The notes under the pieces: model-generated
The model's database searches: none
The model's input: only the letters and a program-made list of their open reading frames with translations
Told to the model about the DNA's origin: nothing
Position numbers and translations under genes: made by a program
Part shown: positions 11,501-26,129 of the stretch, piece after piece
How the letters are laid out: the number at the start of each line of letters is the position of its first letter
Numbering within the stretch: position 1 is the first letter of the stretch
DNA from: Albugo candida
Lineage: Eukaryota > Oomycota > Peronosporomycetes > Albuginales
DNA length: 64,000 nucleotides
Direction of reading: 5' to 3'
Assembly: GCA_040437565.1 (NCBI GenBank)
Contig: JBDOQK010000020.1
Coordinates: 248,001-312,000 of the forward strand

Positions 11501-13096
11501 AGTAGCAATGCTCAGCTTGCGGTGAAAGAAGTAGAGTATCAAGGCAAGCTAGGCGATCTCATTGCCGCAGTCAAAATTCTCTGTGGTCATGACAAAGGCC
11601 GCTTCACTTTATGGTTTCTGAAGAAAATCTACACTGAGTCAGAATTCTTTCGTTTTTCATTTCACGCAAGCGTCGAACATATCGTCCGTCTGATACTCCT
11701 TGTGCTTGAAATCGTCGATGCCTCAGCTCTATTGGAGGTTCTTGTCTTCTTCCTTGAGCGAACTCCGGTCTATTTGGTACGAAGTATCGTGTTACTGTAC
11801 CTGGAACGCCATGAGGTCGCATTCTCTGCGTCAGGTCAGATCCCGTTATTGTTGCAAGCGTTCGTTAATCGCTTCAATCGGATACCCAAAGCGGCAGATG
11901 ACACCGCTGGGACTGTTGCCAAGTTCTTCTGTCGGATGTATTACGCTCACGCCAAGAAGAAAGAAACAGGCAAGTTGGACCTTCCGTTTGCTCTCTTACG
12001 TCCGATAGCAGAAACTGCGAGAAAGAATCAAGATGCAACTGGTCAGAAGTCTAAAGAGATATCGTTAGAGATTGCCAATCCGATTGTTCGAATACCACCA
12101 GCACGAGAAGCAATGCCTCCAGAGCTCAAGAGTGCTTTTCTGAAATCCTTCAAAGTCTTACAATCAAAATGGTCTTTGAGTGATGCTGAGAACAATGCAG
12201 CCGACGGGAATGTTTCGACTCCATCGAATGTCGATGGAGGTCAATCAGTATCGGAGAAAACATTACCATTCAGTCCACCGCCCTATGGAAGTCTCTGCTG
12301 GGATAAAGTTGTCTTGGATGCAAGAGGAGATTCATTATGTCGCGACCATGCGATCGAGTATGCAGCAAACACTATCAATTCGTGCATGATGTCTTCCTCA
12401 GGTCCCAATATTAATGCTAATCGTGAACGGCGAGCTCCAAATTATGTATTCCTTTTACGTGCAATCATGAGCGAAGCTATGGACAAATGGATGGCGAATA
12501 TCTCACTACGCAGTAAAAGTAACCACAAGAGACCGATCATGACACCTCAATACATCCATCGATGCGTTCGTTTGATTCGAGAGATACTTCATCAGCATTC
12601 GGATGACGACGACTTTCAAGAAAAGTTTTCCAACATTCTTCTGATTTGGTTGCAGAAAGAAGTTTTGCCTGGTTTCAGCGGTAGTGATTCCACGAAACGA
12701 ATTCGAAATCCATTCATAAACGTGGAAAATAGCAAAGAAGCTTTTGCATTGAATCAAAAGGGCAAACTCGATAAAGTTCAGTACGGTTTGAAGGCATTTC
12801 TGATTTCATTGGTAATACACAAAGTCGTGGAGCTGGCTCAGATTCTTCGATTAGTNNNNNNNNNNNNNNNNNNNNNNNNNNNNNNNNNNNNNNNNNNNNN
12901 NNNNNNNNNNNNNNNNNNNNNNNNNNNNNNNNNNNNNNNNNNNNNNNNNNNNNNNACACCATTGATTGTACACGAGCATCGAGTTGATCCATGGGGCTGT
13001 ATCCCGCACATACCACATCAATCGTGTGACACTTCGATCCTGGCTTCTTTGAGTGCCATAAAGCCAAAAGTTCGACGCACTTACAAGTGTATCTAA
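8546..13096 (+). CDS. MED12: Mediator complex subunit 12 (CDK8 kinase module)
   Basis: MED12 links Cyclin C-CDK8 to Mediator and activates the kinase (family knowledge). Exons: 8546-8692, 8753-9995, 10046-10188, and from 10243 to the gap at 12856, with introns of 60, 50 and 54 bp. The diagnostic part is VVCEWAITSQRPAEYRYLSA near the start of exon 4, the LCEWAV-type MED12 domain. It is followed by helical repeats including SFHASVEHIVRLI, FFLERTPVYLVRSI and LERHEVAFSASG. An early KGYPGVFE segment follows the first intron. Exon 4 contains a 285-bp gap-flank duplication; skipping it preserves the frame. At least 1,250 residues are visible. The gap 12856-12955 hides sequence, and the tail after it (TPLIVHEHR..., TAA at 13094-13096) is uncertain. 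8546 is the first in-frame ATG, but the frame is open upstream to about 8357, so the true start could be spliced. Confidence 0.85.
10751..11420. repeat. 285-bp gap-flank duplication inside MED12 (probable artefact)
   Basis: 10751-11035 is repeated as 11136-11420 around the N run 11036-11135. The offset moves the reading frame by one, but joining the copies restores one continuous MED12 frame. The overlap is the same length (285 bp) as the one in SUPV3L1, though the sequences are unrelated. Confidence 0.9.
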
Positions 13097-13115
13097 ACAA
13101 GCGTTCGATGCGTAA

Positions 13116-13511
13116 ATGGCTTCCATTGATATCGCCGCTTTGATCGATGATGCCGTTGACGCGAATGTTAACGAGCCTAATTGGGATCTTAATACACTTT
13201 TGTCTGATTGTGTGAATGAGAATGATGATTTGTGCGTTCTGCTTCTCAAGAAGCTGCATCTGACGTAACGTTTGTGATAGATGCGATCAAGCTTTTAGGA
13301 AAATTGAAATGACGCTGCAGGGAGCGGTTGCCAAGAGCGTACTACATGCATTAAGACTTTTGGGATTCTTTGTGGAAAAAGGGTCCAATCGTGTACTTTC
13401 TCTTGCTGGAAGACGACCATTTCTTGGATCAATTGTGGCGTTAACTGATGGGACAAAAGGTGTTGAGGTTCAAAGCAAGTCGCTGCTTTTGATCCGACAA
13501 TGGGGAGAACA
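13116..13511 (+). CDS. VHS-domain protein, N-terminal part (truncated by a gap)
   Basis: The ATG at 13116 opens MASIDIAALIDDAV, then NEPNWDLNTLLSDCVNEND. After an intron come LHALRLLGFFVEKGSNRV and VEVQSKSLLLIRQWGE. This follows the VHS pattern of TOM1, STAM and Hrs: LIexATd, DWxLNxxICDxVN, LxLLExCVxNCG, and xVqxKxLxLIQxWa. VHS proteins sort ubiquitinated cargo on endosomes (family knowledge). The best splice uses an intron of only 34 bp (13265-13298). A 67-bp alternative starts earlier in exon 1 but drops about 11 residues of helix 2. The rest lies in the gap 13512-13611, or is lost. Whether this is TOM1-, STAM- or Hrs-like cannot be decided. Confidence 0.6.
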
Positions 13512-13732
13512 NNNNNNNNNNNNNNNNNNNNNNNNNNNNNNNNNNNNNNNNNNNNNNNNNNNNNNNNNNNNNNNNNNNNNNNNNNNNNNNNNNNNNNNNN
13601 NNNNNNNNNNNATGGCGTCATGGTCTTTCACTGCATTGATTGATCAATCGGTCAATACTCGACATTTGCTCGAGGTTATTTCATTAGAAAGGAAGCATTA
13701 TCGCTTGCATTCTGACACGATACCGGTTTTAG

Positions 13733-16849
<3,117 letters not shown>

Positions 16850-17577
16850 TCACTCGATATCGTTCGCCTAGAATTTCAATTTTACAATAAAGGTGTATGT
16901 ACTCATTCTTCACAGTTGAAAACTGATGGGCATTTAAATCGCTATGTATCTAGTCGATGAAAGATCGGATGATCTTACCTCGGGTGATGCAAACTATAAC
17001 CAAGCCGCTCAGCTTCTATTTTCAAAAGTCAAATCATCTCGTACTATTATATGCTTCATTGCCGGCCCGTATAACCATGAATCATACAGCTTCGGTTTTA
17101 TCGCAGGATGAGTTGCCAGATTAGCTTTTTCTGGGTGCATGGATTCGATTCGCCCCTTGAATGCAATTAAATCAAAATGCTTTGTACAAACCACACGATC
17201 ATGAAAGGAAGTGTCCAGCTACTAGAATCTAGCTTCTGAAGCTACAAACAAGTGCTGCATGCCGCCTTACGGTGGTTGCAAAAGGAGAGAGCCTTTATTT
17301 CTCCAGCATTCGGGATACCAATACGAGTGAAGTATTCATCTCTAACATGAAAAAGGGCTAAGTTCTAGATATGGTTTCATTTTTTATAGAACTTGTCATT
17401 AGGGTCAATACCATAGGTGGGGCGTCATTGAACTAGTAGACTTCTTCTTCGGGAGTGTAGTGACTTCCATAGTCAAAAATCAGTTCCCCTGTCTTATAAA
17501 CGCTCTCGAATCTAAAAAACGATCGAGAGAGTTTTAAAGTTCTCTCAAATCTTCTCGATCAGCATCATTAAAAATCT
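16850..17577. other. Spacer after LARS2; no gene seen
   Basis: About 730 bp of AT-rich sequence marking the change from housekeeping genes to the repeat-rich island. The only ORFs are short and lack recognisable features. Confidence 0.6.
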
Positions 17578-19171
17578 AGAAGAAATAAAAACAGATGACT
17601 GTCCTGCTCTTTACCCAGGTTGCTGTTCCGACGCTTTTGCGCTGGTGAGAGCTGGGTTCTTGAGAGGCTCACAGGCTTGGGCCGGGCTACCTCGAGCAGC
17701 TAGTTGACTCGCTGTACCGCCCTCCGGATTGGTGATACCCAAACGTTTAGCCATTTTGATCACGAGTTGATCCGCCTGGTGTAGGAGGCAATATTTTTTC
17801 ACCAAAATAGGGACATCTCGATGTAGAGCAGCAGCGGTTTCCCATGAATCCTCCGCGCGGCTCAGTCCACGCCAGAACACCAACAGCTCATAGCGCGCTG
17901 AAGCGCGGAGGAAACAATATCCACAAAATTTATCCGCGACCATCTTTAAAATATCGCCCGAGACATTGTGGTCATGGTCAGCATTTGACTTGAGTCTGGA
18001 AGCATGTACCTCGCGTGTTTCCAGTTTGAGAAGATTCCGGATTTCATAAATCCAATTCGATATAGTTACAGTTATTTTCGCCGGACCATTCTATTTCGTC
18101 CGCAGCTTCCCCTTTGCGTGAGCCCATACGTCCGCATACAAGACATAGTCCTAGTCCCCAATATCGAGAATCGAGTTTTTCCATTCGGTTTCTTCGATTG
18201 TACGTCTCGTTGCTGCGCCGACGTTTGCTCGTTGCCTTCGCATATAACTTGTGCATAGCATCTAGAGACACTGATAGACGTATAATGGGAGCGCGTTGAC
18301 GTCGACGAACATCTTGCATCGAAGAGACTATAAGTGGCTCGAAAATTGTGCCACAATGCGATCTTTATTCACATCGCAGCCAGACGGGTCATTGCTGTGA
18401 TTGGTGACATTAAGCATCGTTGTTGAAAGACTGTGATTCAAAATGAGCTGGACAATCGGAAGGACACGACACCAATCGGGCGGTTGAAGTCCCCAGTTAC
18501 TGAGGAAGACTCTGGTACACCGCAAAAGCTCACGCATAAGTCGTTCAGCAGTACCATTAGTCCAAGGACACCGTGCAGTGGAAAAATGGTGATTTGCTCC
18601 AAGAGCCCTTTTCATATCGCGGATCACGGCATTCAGAAAATGGTTACCTCGGTCGGAAACCTAATGTTTGCACAAATCAAATAAGGAAAACCAGCGTAGC
18701 AGAGCATCGGCACAGGCAGCGGCACCCGGTGCACGACAAGGTTCCAGGAGACAGTATTTGCTGTCATTGTCCTTAATCACCAGTACATAGCTTTCTCCGG
18801 TGGAACTCTCCCCCATATAGACAAATATAGACAAAANNNNNNNNNNNNNNNNNNNNNNNNNNNNNNNNNNNNNNNNNNNNNNNNNNNNNNNNNNNNNNNN
18901 NNNNNNNNNNNNNNNNNNNNNNNNNNNNNNNNNNNNAACGGCGAACAAAAAAATCGACATCGTTTCGCATGTCTTTCAAAGGACTTGGAACTAATGAATC
19001 CAACTTGAGCTGTGACGTTATAAGGCGCGTTCTCTCGTATTGCGCAACACCATAAAAAATACAAAGCCGGGCTGAAGGACTGGATCTTAAAAGAGACTAC
19101 TGGAGTACCAAAAAGCGTCGGAACAGCAACCTGGGTAAAGAGCAGGACAGTCATCTTTTTTTATTTCTTCT
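17578..19171 (-). mobile_element. Ty3/gypsy (chromovirus-type) pol fragment, fossil, bounded by inverted repeats
   Basis: On the minus strand an integrase core segment (18328-18627, with HHFSTARCPWTNGTAERL) is followed by a chromodomain-like segment (17611-17943, with YELLVFWRGLSRAEDSWE). This is the order expected at the 3' end of a chromovirus pol. The element is a broken partial copy; no gag, protease or reverse transcriptase is recognisable in this block. About 61 bp at each end (17578-17638 and 19111-19171) are inverted copies of each other. A 100-N gap lies at 18837-18936. The state of the reading frames suggests an old insertion; no age can be given. Confidence 0.7.
19111..19171. repeat. 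Right arm of a 61-bp inverted repeat (left arm 17578-17638)
   Basis: The two arms match almost base for base in opposite orientation, differing only in an A-run. Both include the sequence GATGACTGTCCTGCTC. Inverted ends are not a normal property of LTR elements, so this may be an inverted nested insertion, a solo end fragment, or an assembly inversion. Confidence 0.75.
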
Positions 19172-19319
19172 CGATTTTCGGTGATATAGATCTAGAAGAT
19201 CTGAGAGATCTTAGTGATTTTGTTTCGGATTCGAGGGCTTCAATAAGACAGAGAACTGATTTTTGACTACGGAAGTCTCTACAAAGAATTCTTTAGTTTA
19301 TAGTCATTTAGACTTGACT

Positions 19320-20369
19320 TAGGTGAGGTAAAGGTCAGAGTGACCGAGACTATCCAGCGAACTGTAGAGCCGATGGATTCAAGTTTGGTTCGATCCATTC
19401 GAAAGAAGGAGGATCGTTTACAAGAGAGAGAGGCTACTAAGGTATCTTAGGAGGAGTTTCTAGTGACTGTGAACTTATTGCAGGAGCAATCCCAGAACCA
19501 ATTGATGCTGAATCAGAAGCTGGAAACTCAGCAGCAAGAATTGATGACAGCCTACGACTTGGCAAATCAGCGAGCAAAGAAGATAAGTTGTCTGGCGTTA
19601 GGAGTTCAGTAAATATCATGATTTAGCAGTCTCGCGAGATGGGGAATGTTTGAATGCAAGACTCAAGAGACGAATGACGTGGCCATGGAATAAATTGCAT
19701 GGGAATACCCGCTTCAAGAAACTCAAAACACTCTGGTGACGACAGGTGGAAACATTCCTTGACCAACCATCTACAAGGGCGCGTCTCAGAGTCACAAACG
19801 GGATTTCATGGATGCATACCTTGCTTACGAAAGGAGAGCAGGTCATGAACCAGAGCACGGGGATACAAATCTTTAGAATGACCGTGGGAGCCTGTATCGA
19901 GCATAAAACAATGATGGGAATTTGCATGTATGAATTAGTGAGACCGGAGTCCGAACTTACGGAAGAGGATTGGATGAGATATTTCGTTGAGGCAAAAACA
20001 TCCGATAACTCAAGATCTTTGACACTCAAGAAAGCCATGAGGAACTTGCAGATGACGCAAGGGTATGATGGAAATACCGAGTGGATTGTCTTATCCGCGA
20101 AGAATTTCGACGAGGAAGAGCCAGAACTCTGCATACAGTATCTCGTGAATGCGTTTAGACCACCTGTTTTGCAGGCTCACGGGCGTGGGCCGGGATACCT
20201 CGAACAGCTAGTTGACTCGCTACAGGGAACATCAAGGTACCATCCAATGAGAATTTCGATAGTTTATCTTCACAAGTACCAGGAAAGGAGCAGTAGGGTA
20301 GACATAATTTTCATGGCTCGTAGCGAAAGTTTCTTCGCTAGCAAATGTTTTGTCACAACGCAAAGCTAG
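19320..20369 (+). mobile_element. Retroelement gag-like region, fossil
   Basis: On the plus strand a Gln/Glu-rich coiled-coil segment (QNQLMLNQKLETQQQEL, around 19475-19535) is followed by an open region (19746-20369). That region contains YELVRPESELTEEDWMRYF and the Gly-rich GRGPGYLEQLVDSL. About 45 bp around 20172 are closely similar, in direct orientation, to about 17671 in the neighbouring chromovirus fragment, so the two pieces are related. It is broken. The family is probably LTR retroelement gag, but no zinc knuckle is visible to prove it. Confidence 0.45.
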
Positions 20370-20781
20370 GGTCGATGGTCATCAGCTTCACAATTCAAGT
20401 ATACCGATTAGATAAGCTCTTTACAGCCAGCTTGAATATATCGCAGAAATCAGAAGCAGGACTTAGTTCGACCATACTCAGTTGCTTCAAAAGTTATTCA
20501 GATATTCGCATCGGTTCCCGGTGAATTATCCAATGCAGCACATACTAAATCATATACCGGTCCATGTAATTGTACCGAGTTTCCAAAGCTTAGCCATTTT
20601 CGATCCTTGCAGGTACAACGTGTTTAGATTAAGCTTTACGCGACCACTGAAGTGGAAAAGCACGTGCCTCCTATAAATAGGGCCTCAGGAAGGTAGCCGC
20701 AAACGAGTTCTTACATCTCCGAGCGGTCTCAAAATGTAGCTTTCGCCTAGTCTGTAGCAAAAAAACTAGAGTATAAATAGA
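20370..20781. other. Spacer in the repeat island; no gene seen
   Basis: AT-rich sequence with two TATAAATAG motifs (about 20673 and 20772), the second just outside the inverted repeat. They could be retroelement promoter remnants; nothing else is interpretable. Confidence 0.4.
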
Positions 20782-21068
20782 GGGGTTATAAAAAATATAC
20801 ACCAAGATAAATGAAAAATAAAATAAAAATACCACAAGATTGAATAATAAAAAAATGTACCAAGGATGTGTACTATACGTACGANNNNNNNNNNNNNNNN
20901 NNNNNNNNNNNNNNNNNNNNNNNNNNNNNNNNNNNNNNNNNNNNNNNNNNNNNNNNNNNNNNNNNNNNNNNNNNNNNNNNNNNNCTTGGTACATTTTTTT
21001 TATTATTCAATCTTGTGGTATTTTTATTTTATTTTTCATTTATCTTGGTGTATATTTTTTATAACCCC
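20782..21068. repeat. Near-perfect 83-bp inverted repeat around a 100-N gap
   Basis: 20782-20864 is the reverse complement of 20985-21068 apart from one base in an A/T run. Only 20 sequenced bases plus the Ns (20885-20984) separate the arms. The arms are extremely AT-rich and end in GGGG/CCCC. Either a natural hairpin or foldback element stopped the assembler, or a contig end was placed inverted against its own copy. Confidence 0.85.
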
Positions 21069-21305
21069 ATAAATAGACGATAATAAAATTTTTATTCGAA
21101 CAAAACTCGAATAAATTCCGAAAAATTTGCTCTCCGACTCTCCCATTGAAGCAGCTAACAAATGGTCAGTGTTTAGTCCTCTAATCCATTTGTGAAAGTC
21201 AAAAGTTTACTTGTCACGTGACGACAGGCAACTTCCTTTTTATATGTTAGTTGCCTGAAACTCGGATTGGTGTATGAACATATAATGAGGGCAACTGGAT
21301 TTATA

Positions 21306-21830
21306 ATCTCGCGTCCCACTCTTCATCCCGCGTGAAAAATTGTTAATTACTTGCACTAGTTCAGTATCAAGTAAATGAGAAACTGAATATGTTCGAGCTT
21401 ATGATCTCTGTATTACTTCGCATGTCCGTTACCTCCGTCCGTTCTTAGGGTCGCGTGCGCCCTTTCACTTCACCAGTCGCTTCCTTTCAACAAAAATAAA
21501 ATTGGTAGACTCACTTTCAGAACTTCACGGACAACTCACATCAGAAGCGATCAATCGGCGAAGATGACGCGTACTCGTATCAAAAGCTTTATAGTTGACG
21601 TATTTTCGTTGCTCAACTTGAGTTTGCAGTGGTCGGAAGTGGATCGACCATCTCGTCGATGAGATAAGGCTGTCATGATTGATCATGTTCCAGATATATC
21701 AAAGAAAACGCAGATTGTGAAAGTGTTAAACCCTGGTGCTGTTACGACAGACACGACACAGGGGAAGCGAGCTAGAACACGGTCTTCAGTTTCCAAAAAA
21801 CATTGGTATATTGAATTGATTTTTAAATTA
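21306..21830 (+). pseudogene. Broken third copy of the small secreted protein family, with its upstream cassette
   Basis: From an ATG at 21564 the translation begins MTRTRIKSFIVDVF, and later reads LLNLSLQWSE. This is plainly homologous to the signal peptide of the gene at 35158-35937. Nucleotide similarity continues upstream through the GGTAGACTCACTTTC box (21495-21519) and a CATCCCGCG box (about 21332). It is the only family member here on the plus strand. It is disrupted and not expected to make the full protein. It lies just upstream of a Ty1/copia element. Confidence 0.75.
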
Positions 21831-22131
21831 CAGCATGCCTCATTAAATTACTACTCTCAAAAGTGTTTCATCTTTTTAAGCAATATAGTGCAAGTCATCT
21901 ATAACCTGTAAATATTATTTTTTGCGGCCAAAGAATCATCAAACATAAACCGTCAACGAATATAATTGGCATAAATTCAACTCCCCCAGTTGTTGATGAT
22001 GGTGTAGACCACATTGAAAACTAAAGGCTATGCGGGAGATTCTATTAGTACATTAACTGTAGTAAGGAATCTAAAACTTAATAAACGCACTTTTCACTTT
22101 TCCGGAACGTCGCGCCTCTCCTCCAACCCCT

Positions 22132-25100
22132 TTGATTCAACAGGTCATGAGCCCAAGCTCGATGGACCAGAATGACGTATTGCGTGAAGATAATTATTTC
22201 GTATGGGAGTTTAATGCTCGAATGAGGTTAGCAAGGAAAACCCTCCACGGACACATCGATGCATTGAAGATTCCGAATGAGGGCGATCCAGCAATCGAAA
22301 TGTGGAAAGTCAAAAACGTCAAGGTCTTCGCCATCATTGCGACAATGATCAGCCCGAAATTCCAGTCATTAATTCGCTCAGCTACAAGTACAGTTGAAGC
22401 GTGGGAAATCCTGAAAAACTTTTTCGTTCAGCGAAACACGCACAATCGCATACAAATAAGACGATAAGTGCACGAGTTCAAAATGGAAAAGGGTGGAAAT
22501 GCACTGGAGCACCTCATGAAATTTGAGGAGATTTGCACAAGAATAGCTGCGATTGGAGACAATTTGAATCAAGACGAGCAAATCATCTTGCTATTAGGCA
22601 GTCTGTCGGATGAATACGACTAAATCGGAAAAAACATCAAAAACATACCAAATATGGATATGTTACAAGCGAAAGAAATGATCCAACGTGAATATGAATC
22701 GCTGCAACGGAAGGAATCCGGGGAACTTGCTTTGAAAGCAACGAAGCAGCAGTTTAGAAAAGAAAGACGAGGAAACCATAAACAGCGGGATGGAGCAGCA
22801 CAAAACTTCAATGGAAAGTGTTTTGGATGTGGACGTACTGGACATAGAATAGCGGAATGTCGTCAAAAGCGACAGCAGTCTAGACGGCAACCAAGTAGCG
22901 AACTCGCATTTATGGCGTCAAACAACAAATCTGACATGAATTGGTTACTAGATAGTGGTGCCAGCAGTCACATGAGTCCATTTCAAGAAGAATTCACGGA
23001 TCTCGAGCAACTCAAATCATCAATTCAAATCACTGTTGCAAATGGCCTTCAACTAACAACCACAAAAATTGGAATCGTTCCCGTTACACCCGAAAAGTGG
23101 AGCTCGAGTAAACATTTATGATGTGCTATTGGTACCAGGCATGGATCGACGACTACTGTCAGTATCAGCTTTGGTGTCAAGAAGACTCAAAGTTAAATTT
23201 GAAGAAGAATAGTGTAGCATCATGAAAAACGGTAAACTGGTGACAAATCTCAAGAAAAAAGGAAAGCTGTACGGATTGCGATGTTCATCCAGCGTGGAGA
23301 ATGCCAGTCAAGCAATTCAATTCGAAACAAGATTGAATTTATGGCATGCACGCCTTGGACATATATCGATGTCGAATCTGAAAAACGTTAGTAACTGTGT
23401 CGACGGAATGAACGTGGATTTGGATCAAGAAGATGATCATGAAATGTGTGCAGGATGTATATATGGGAAAATGAATGTGGAATCATTCCCAAAATCAAAG
23501 AATAGTGAGATCAAGACCTCCGGAGTTCTTGAACTTATACACAGTGACGTATAGGGTCCCATGCAAATCAAATCCCACGGGGCTGCAGAATATGTTGTCA
23601 CGTTTATCGACGATTACTCCAGATATACTGTCGCTTATTTCCTAGCATCGAGGAGTGAAGTATTCGAAAAGTTTGTGGAATATAAAGCTTTGATCGAGAA
23701 TCAAATAAACAAAAGTATCAAGTGTACTCGAACCTACAACGGGGGAGAGTACATCAACAAGAAGTTCACATACCTTTGTCGCCACGCGGGATTATACATC
23801 AAACAACTGTCTCTTACTCGCCTCAGCGAAACGGTCTGGCTGAGCGAATGAACCGTACATTGATGAAGCGAGCTCGATGTGTGATAGCGTGGAAGAGTGT
23901 CAACAAGTAGTGGTGGGCGGAAGCAATTAATACAGCGGTGTGTATCACCAATCGCGTTCCATGCTCAGTTTGGAAATCCAAGACACCTATTGAAGTTTGC
24001 TTGGGAACGCGACCGAATTCGAGCAACTTGTGTGTTTTTGGATCCAAGGGTTTTGCACACATCGACAAGGCAAAGAGACAAAAGCTGGATGACAAAGGAT
24101 TCTCTTGTATGTTTGTCGGATACTCGACGATGACAAAAGGTTATCGAGTGATTGATTCCAGAACAGACAAATTGGTGATAGTGCGAACAGCTGTATTCGA
24201 AGAATCGAACAAGATCAAGTACGTTCAAGTGGTGGATGGTCACTTGGGGAAGTCGTATGGAACGAACATTGACCGCGAAAATGATGAGGATGTACAAGTT
24301 GATAATATCGTACCAAGACGTGATGTTGATGTTGAAATGGAGGAAACGTATCAGCCATCATCATCGCAGCTTGACGTGTTCACAACGCATGATATGGATA
24401 TGGACATTGAAGATCGTGCTTTAACGGACGATTTCTCCAATACAGCTATGGTGCCCAGGGAGAGAAGATATGATGATGAAGATCTTGATTGTGGTACGCA
24501 TTCTGGACGACACAATCTGAGAGGGAATCCGCAATTAGCGCTCATGGACGGTGGTCTCTCAGACGCAATTGTGCCTTATGAGAGCAATTCAGTTGAAGAT
24601 AATGGAAGACCGAAGAAACGATACAGACTCGAAGATGAAGAAGCTAATGCAGCGTTGGAAGTACCAGGTTGCTATCAAGGTGTAAGGAAATCACCAGAAG
24701 CGGAGCAGTGGTTTGAAGCTATCAAAGCGGAATGGGCAGCTTTGAAGGATAAGTCAACTTGGACCGTAGTAAAACGTTCATCAAGTCAGAAAGTGATCGG
24801 CACCAAGTGGGTACTTTCAATCAAGAAGAATGACAAAGGAGAAATCCAACGTTATAAGGCAAGACTTGTCGCACTTGGCTATCGAAAAACCCCAGACATC
24901 GACTACTTTGAGACGTACTCTCCTGTTGCAAGTACGAATTCAATTCGTGTATTTTTGGCATTATGCTGTCATCGAGGTTATCATGTGCAGCAATATGATG
25001 TGGATACGGCATTTCTGAATGGAACTCTGGCAAAAGATGTATTCATCTGGCCACCGAAAGGAGTATCAATTGAACCAAACCTTGTTTGCAAGTTGAACAA

Positions 25101-26117
25101 AAGTTTATATGATCTAAAGCAAGCAGCTGTCACATGGTACAAGTTGATGTCAAATACATTTGAGATAAAACTAGGATTCAATCGATGCAAGACGGATTCT
25201 TGCACTTTTGTTTGACAAGTGGGACATGACTACAAATACATGGCGTTGTATGTTGAGGATATGCTGATTGGAGCAAGAAGTATGTAAATGATTAACAAGA
25301 TCATGCTGCAATTGAGGAAAGAGTTTTCACTCAAAACAATTGGTCAAGTGAGATATATTCTTGATATGGAAGCTGAGTATAGTCAAAGTAAGCGATTGAT
25401 GAAGATCTTCCAGGCAACATGCATTTCGAGAATGATCGACAAGTTCAATCAATTTGACTCGAAATCAGTTTACAACCCAACGGTTGTGGGTCAGTCGTTG
25501 ACGAAAAGTGAGACCGCAGATCCATGGATGAAGAAGCGTCCTTTTCGATCGCTGGTTGGATCATTACTTTACATTATGAAAATCCAACTGACGAACACTG
25601 AAAGGCAGCAATTCGAGTGCTGCGATTTCTCAAGGAGACCAAAACATGTGGGATTTGGTTTCGATCTAGCCAAGATCTACAGGTTTGTGCGTATAGCGAC
25701 GCAGATTGGGCAGTGGCCAAGGAAAGCGCCGATCTATGCCAGGTATCATGGTTATGATGAATGGATCACCTGTTATTTTCAAGTCAAGATTACAGAGAGT
25801 TGTCGCTTCAAGTACCGCCGAAGCAGAATACGTCGCACTATCTCTTTGTATCCAAGAAGTCATATGGATCAAGAGTCTTCTGGAAGAGTTGGGAATTCAA
25901 AAAGAGTCGGCGATTACTGTGTATGAGGACAATCAGAGTGCAATTGCTATTGCAAAGAATGATGAGTATCAAGAACGTCAAAAATACCGAGCGAGCTTTG
26001 GCGAAACTTTCGGATGATGCAAAAACCATTAGTATTCGGAGCATGTGGGCACTTGACGGTATTGTCCGTGTATATGTCAAATTCGCAACCATAAAGATAA
26101 TGACGCCACTTTTCTAA
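22132..26117 (+). mobile_element. Ty1/copia retrotransposon, fossil copy
   Basis: Parts in the canonical copia order on the plus strand: gag (from 22132), zinc knuckle CFGCGRTGHRIAEC (about 22821), protease active site LLDSGASSHMS (about 22947), integrase with the LWHARLGH zinc-binding start (about 23338) and FIDDYSRYTVAYF (about 23606), reverse transcriptase with KARLVALGY and QYDVDTAFLNG (about 24860-25020), and RNase H with STAEAEYVALS (about 25820). Most domains are still recognisable, but the element is broken in several places. LTRs could not be delimited. Its 3' end abuts an oppositely oriented gypsy fragment. Confidence 0.88.
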
Positions 26118-26129
26118 TGTAGGCTTGAT

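Noticed and set aside
19380-19410. GGTTCGATCC-like string suggesting a tRNA T-loop
   Set aside because: No acceptor stem, D-arm or anticodon arm can be folded around it; it lies in the retroelement gag-like region.
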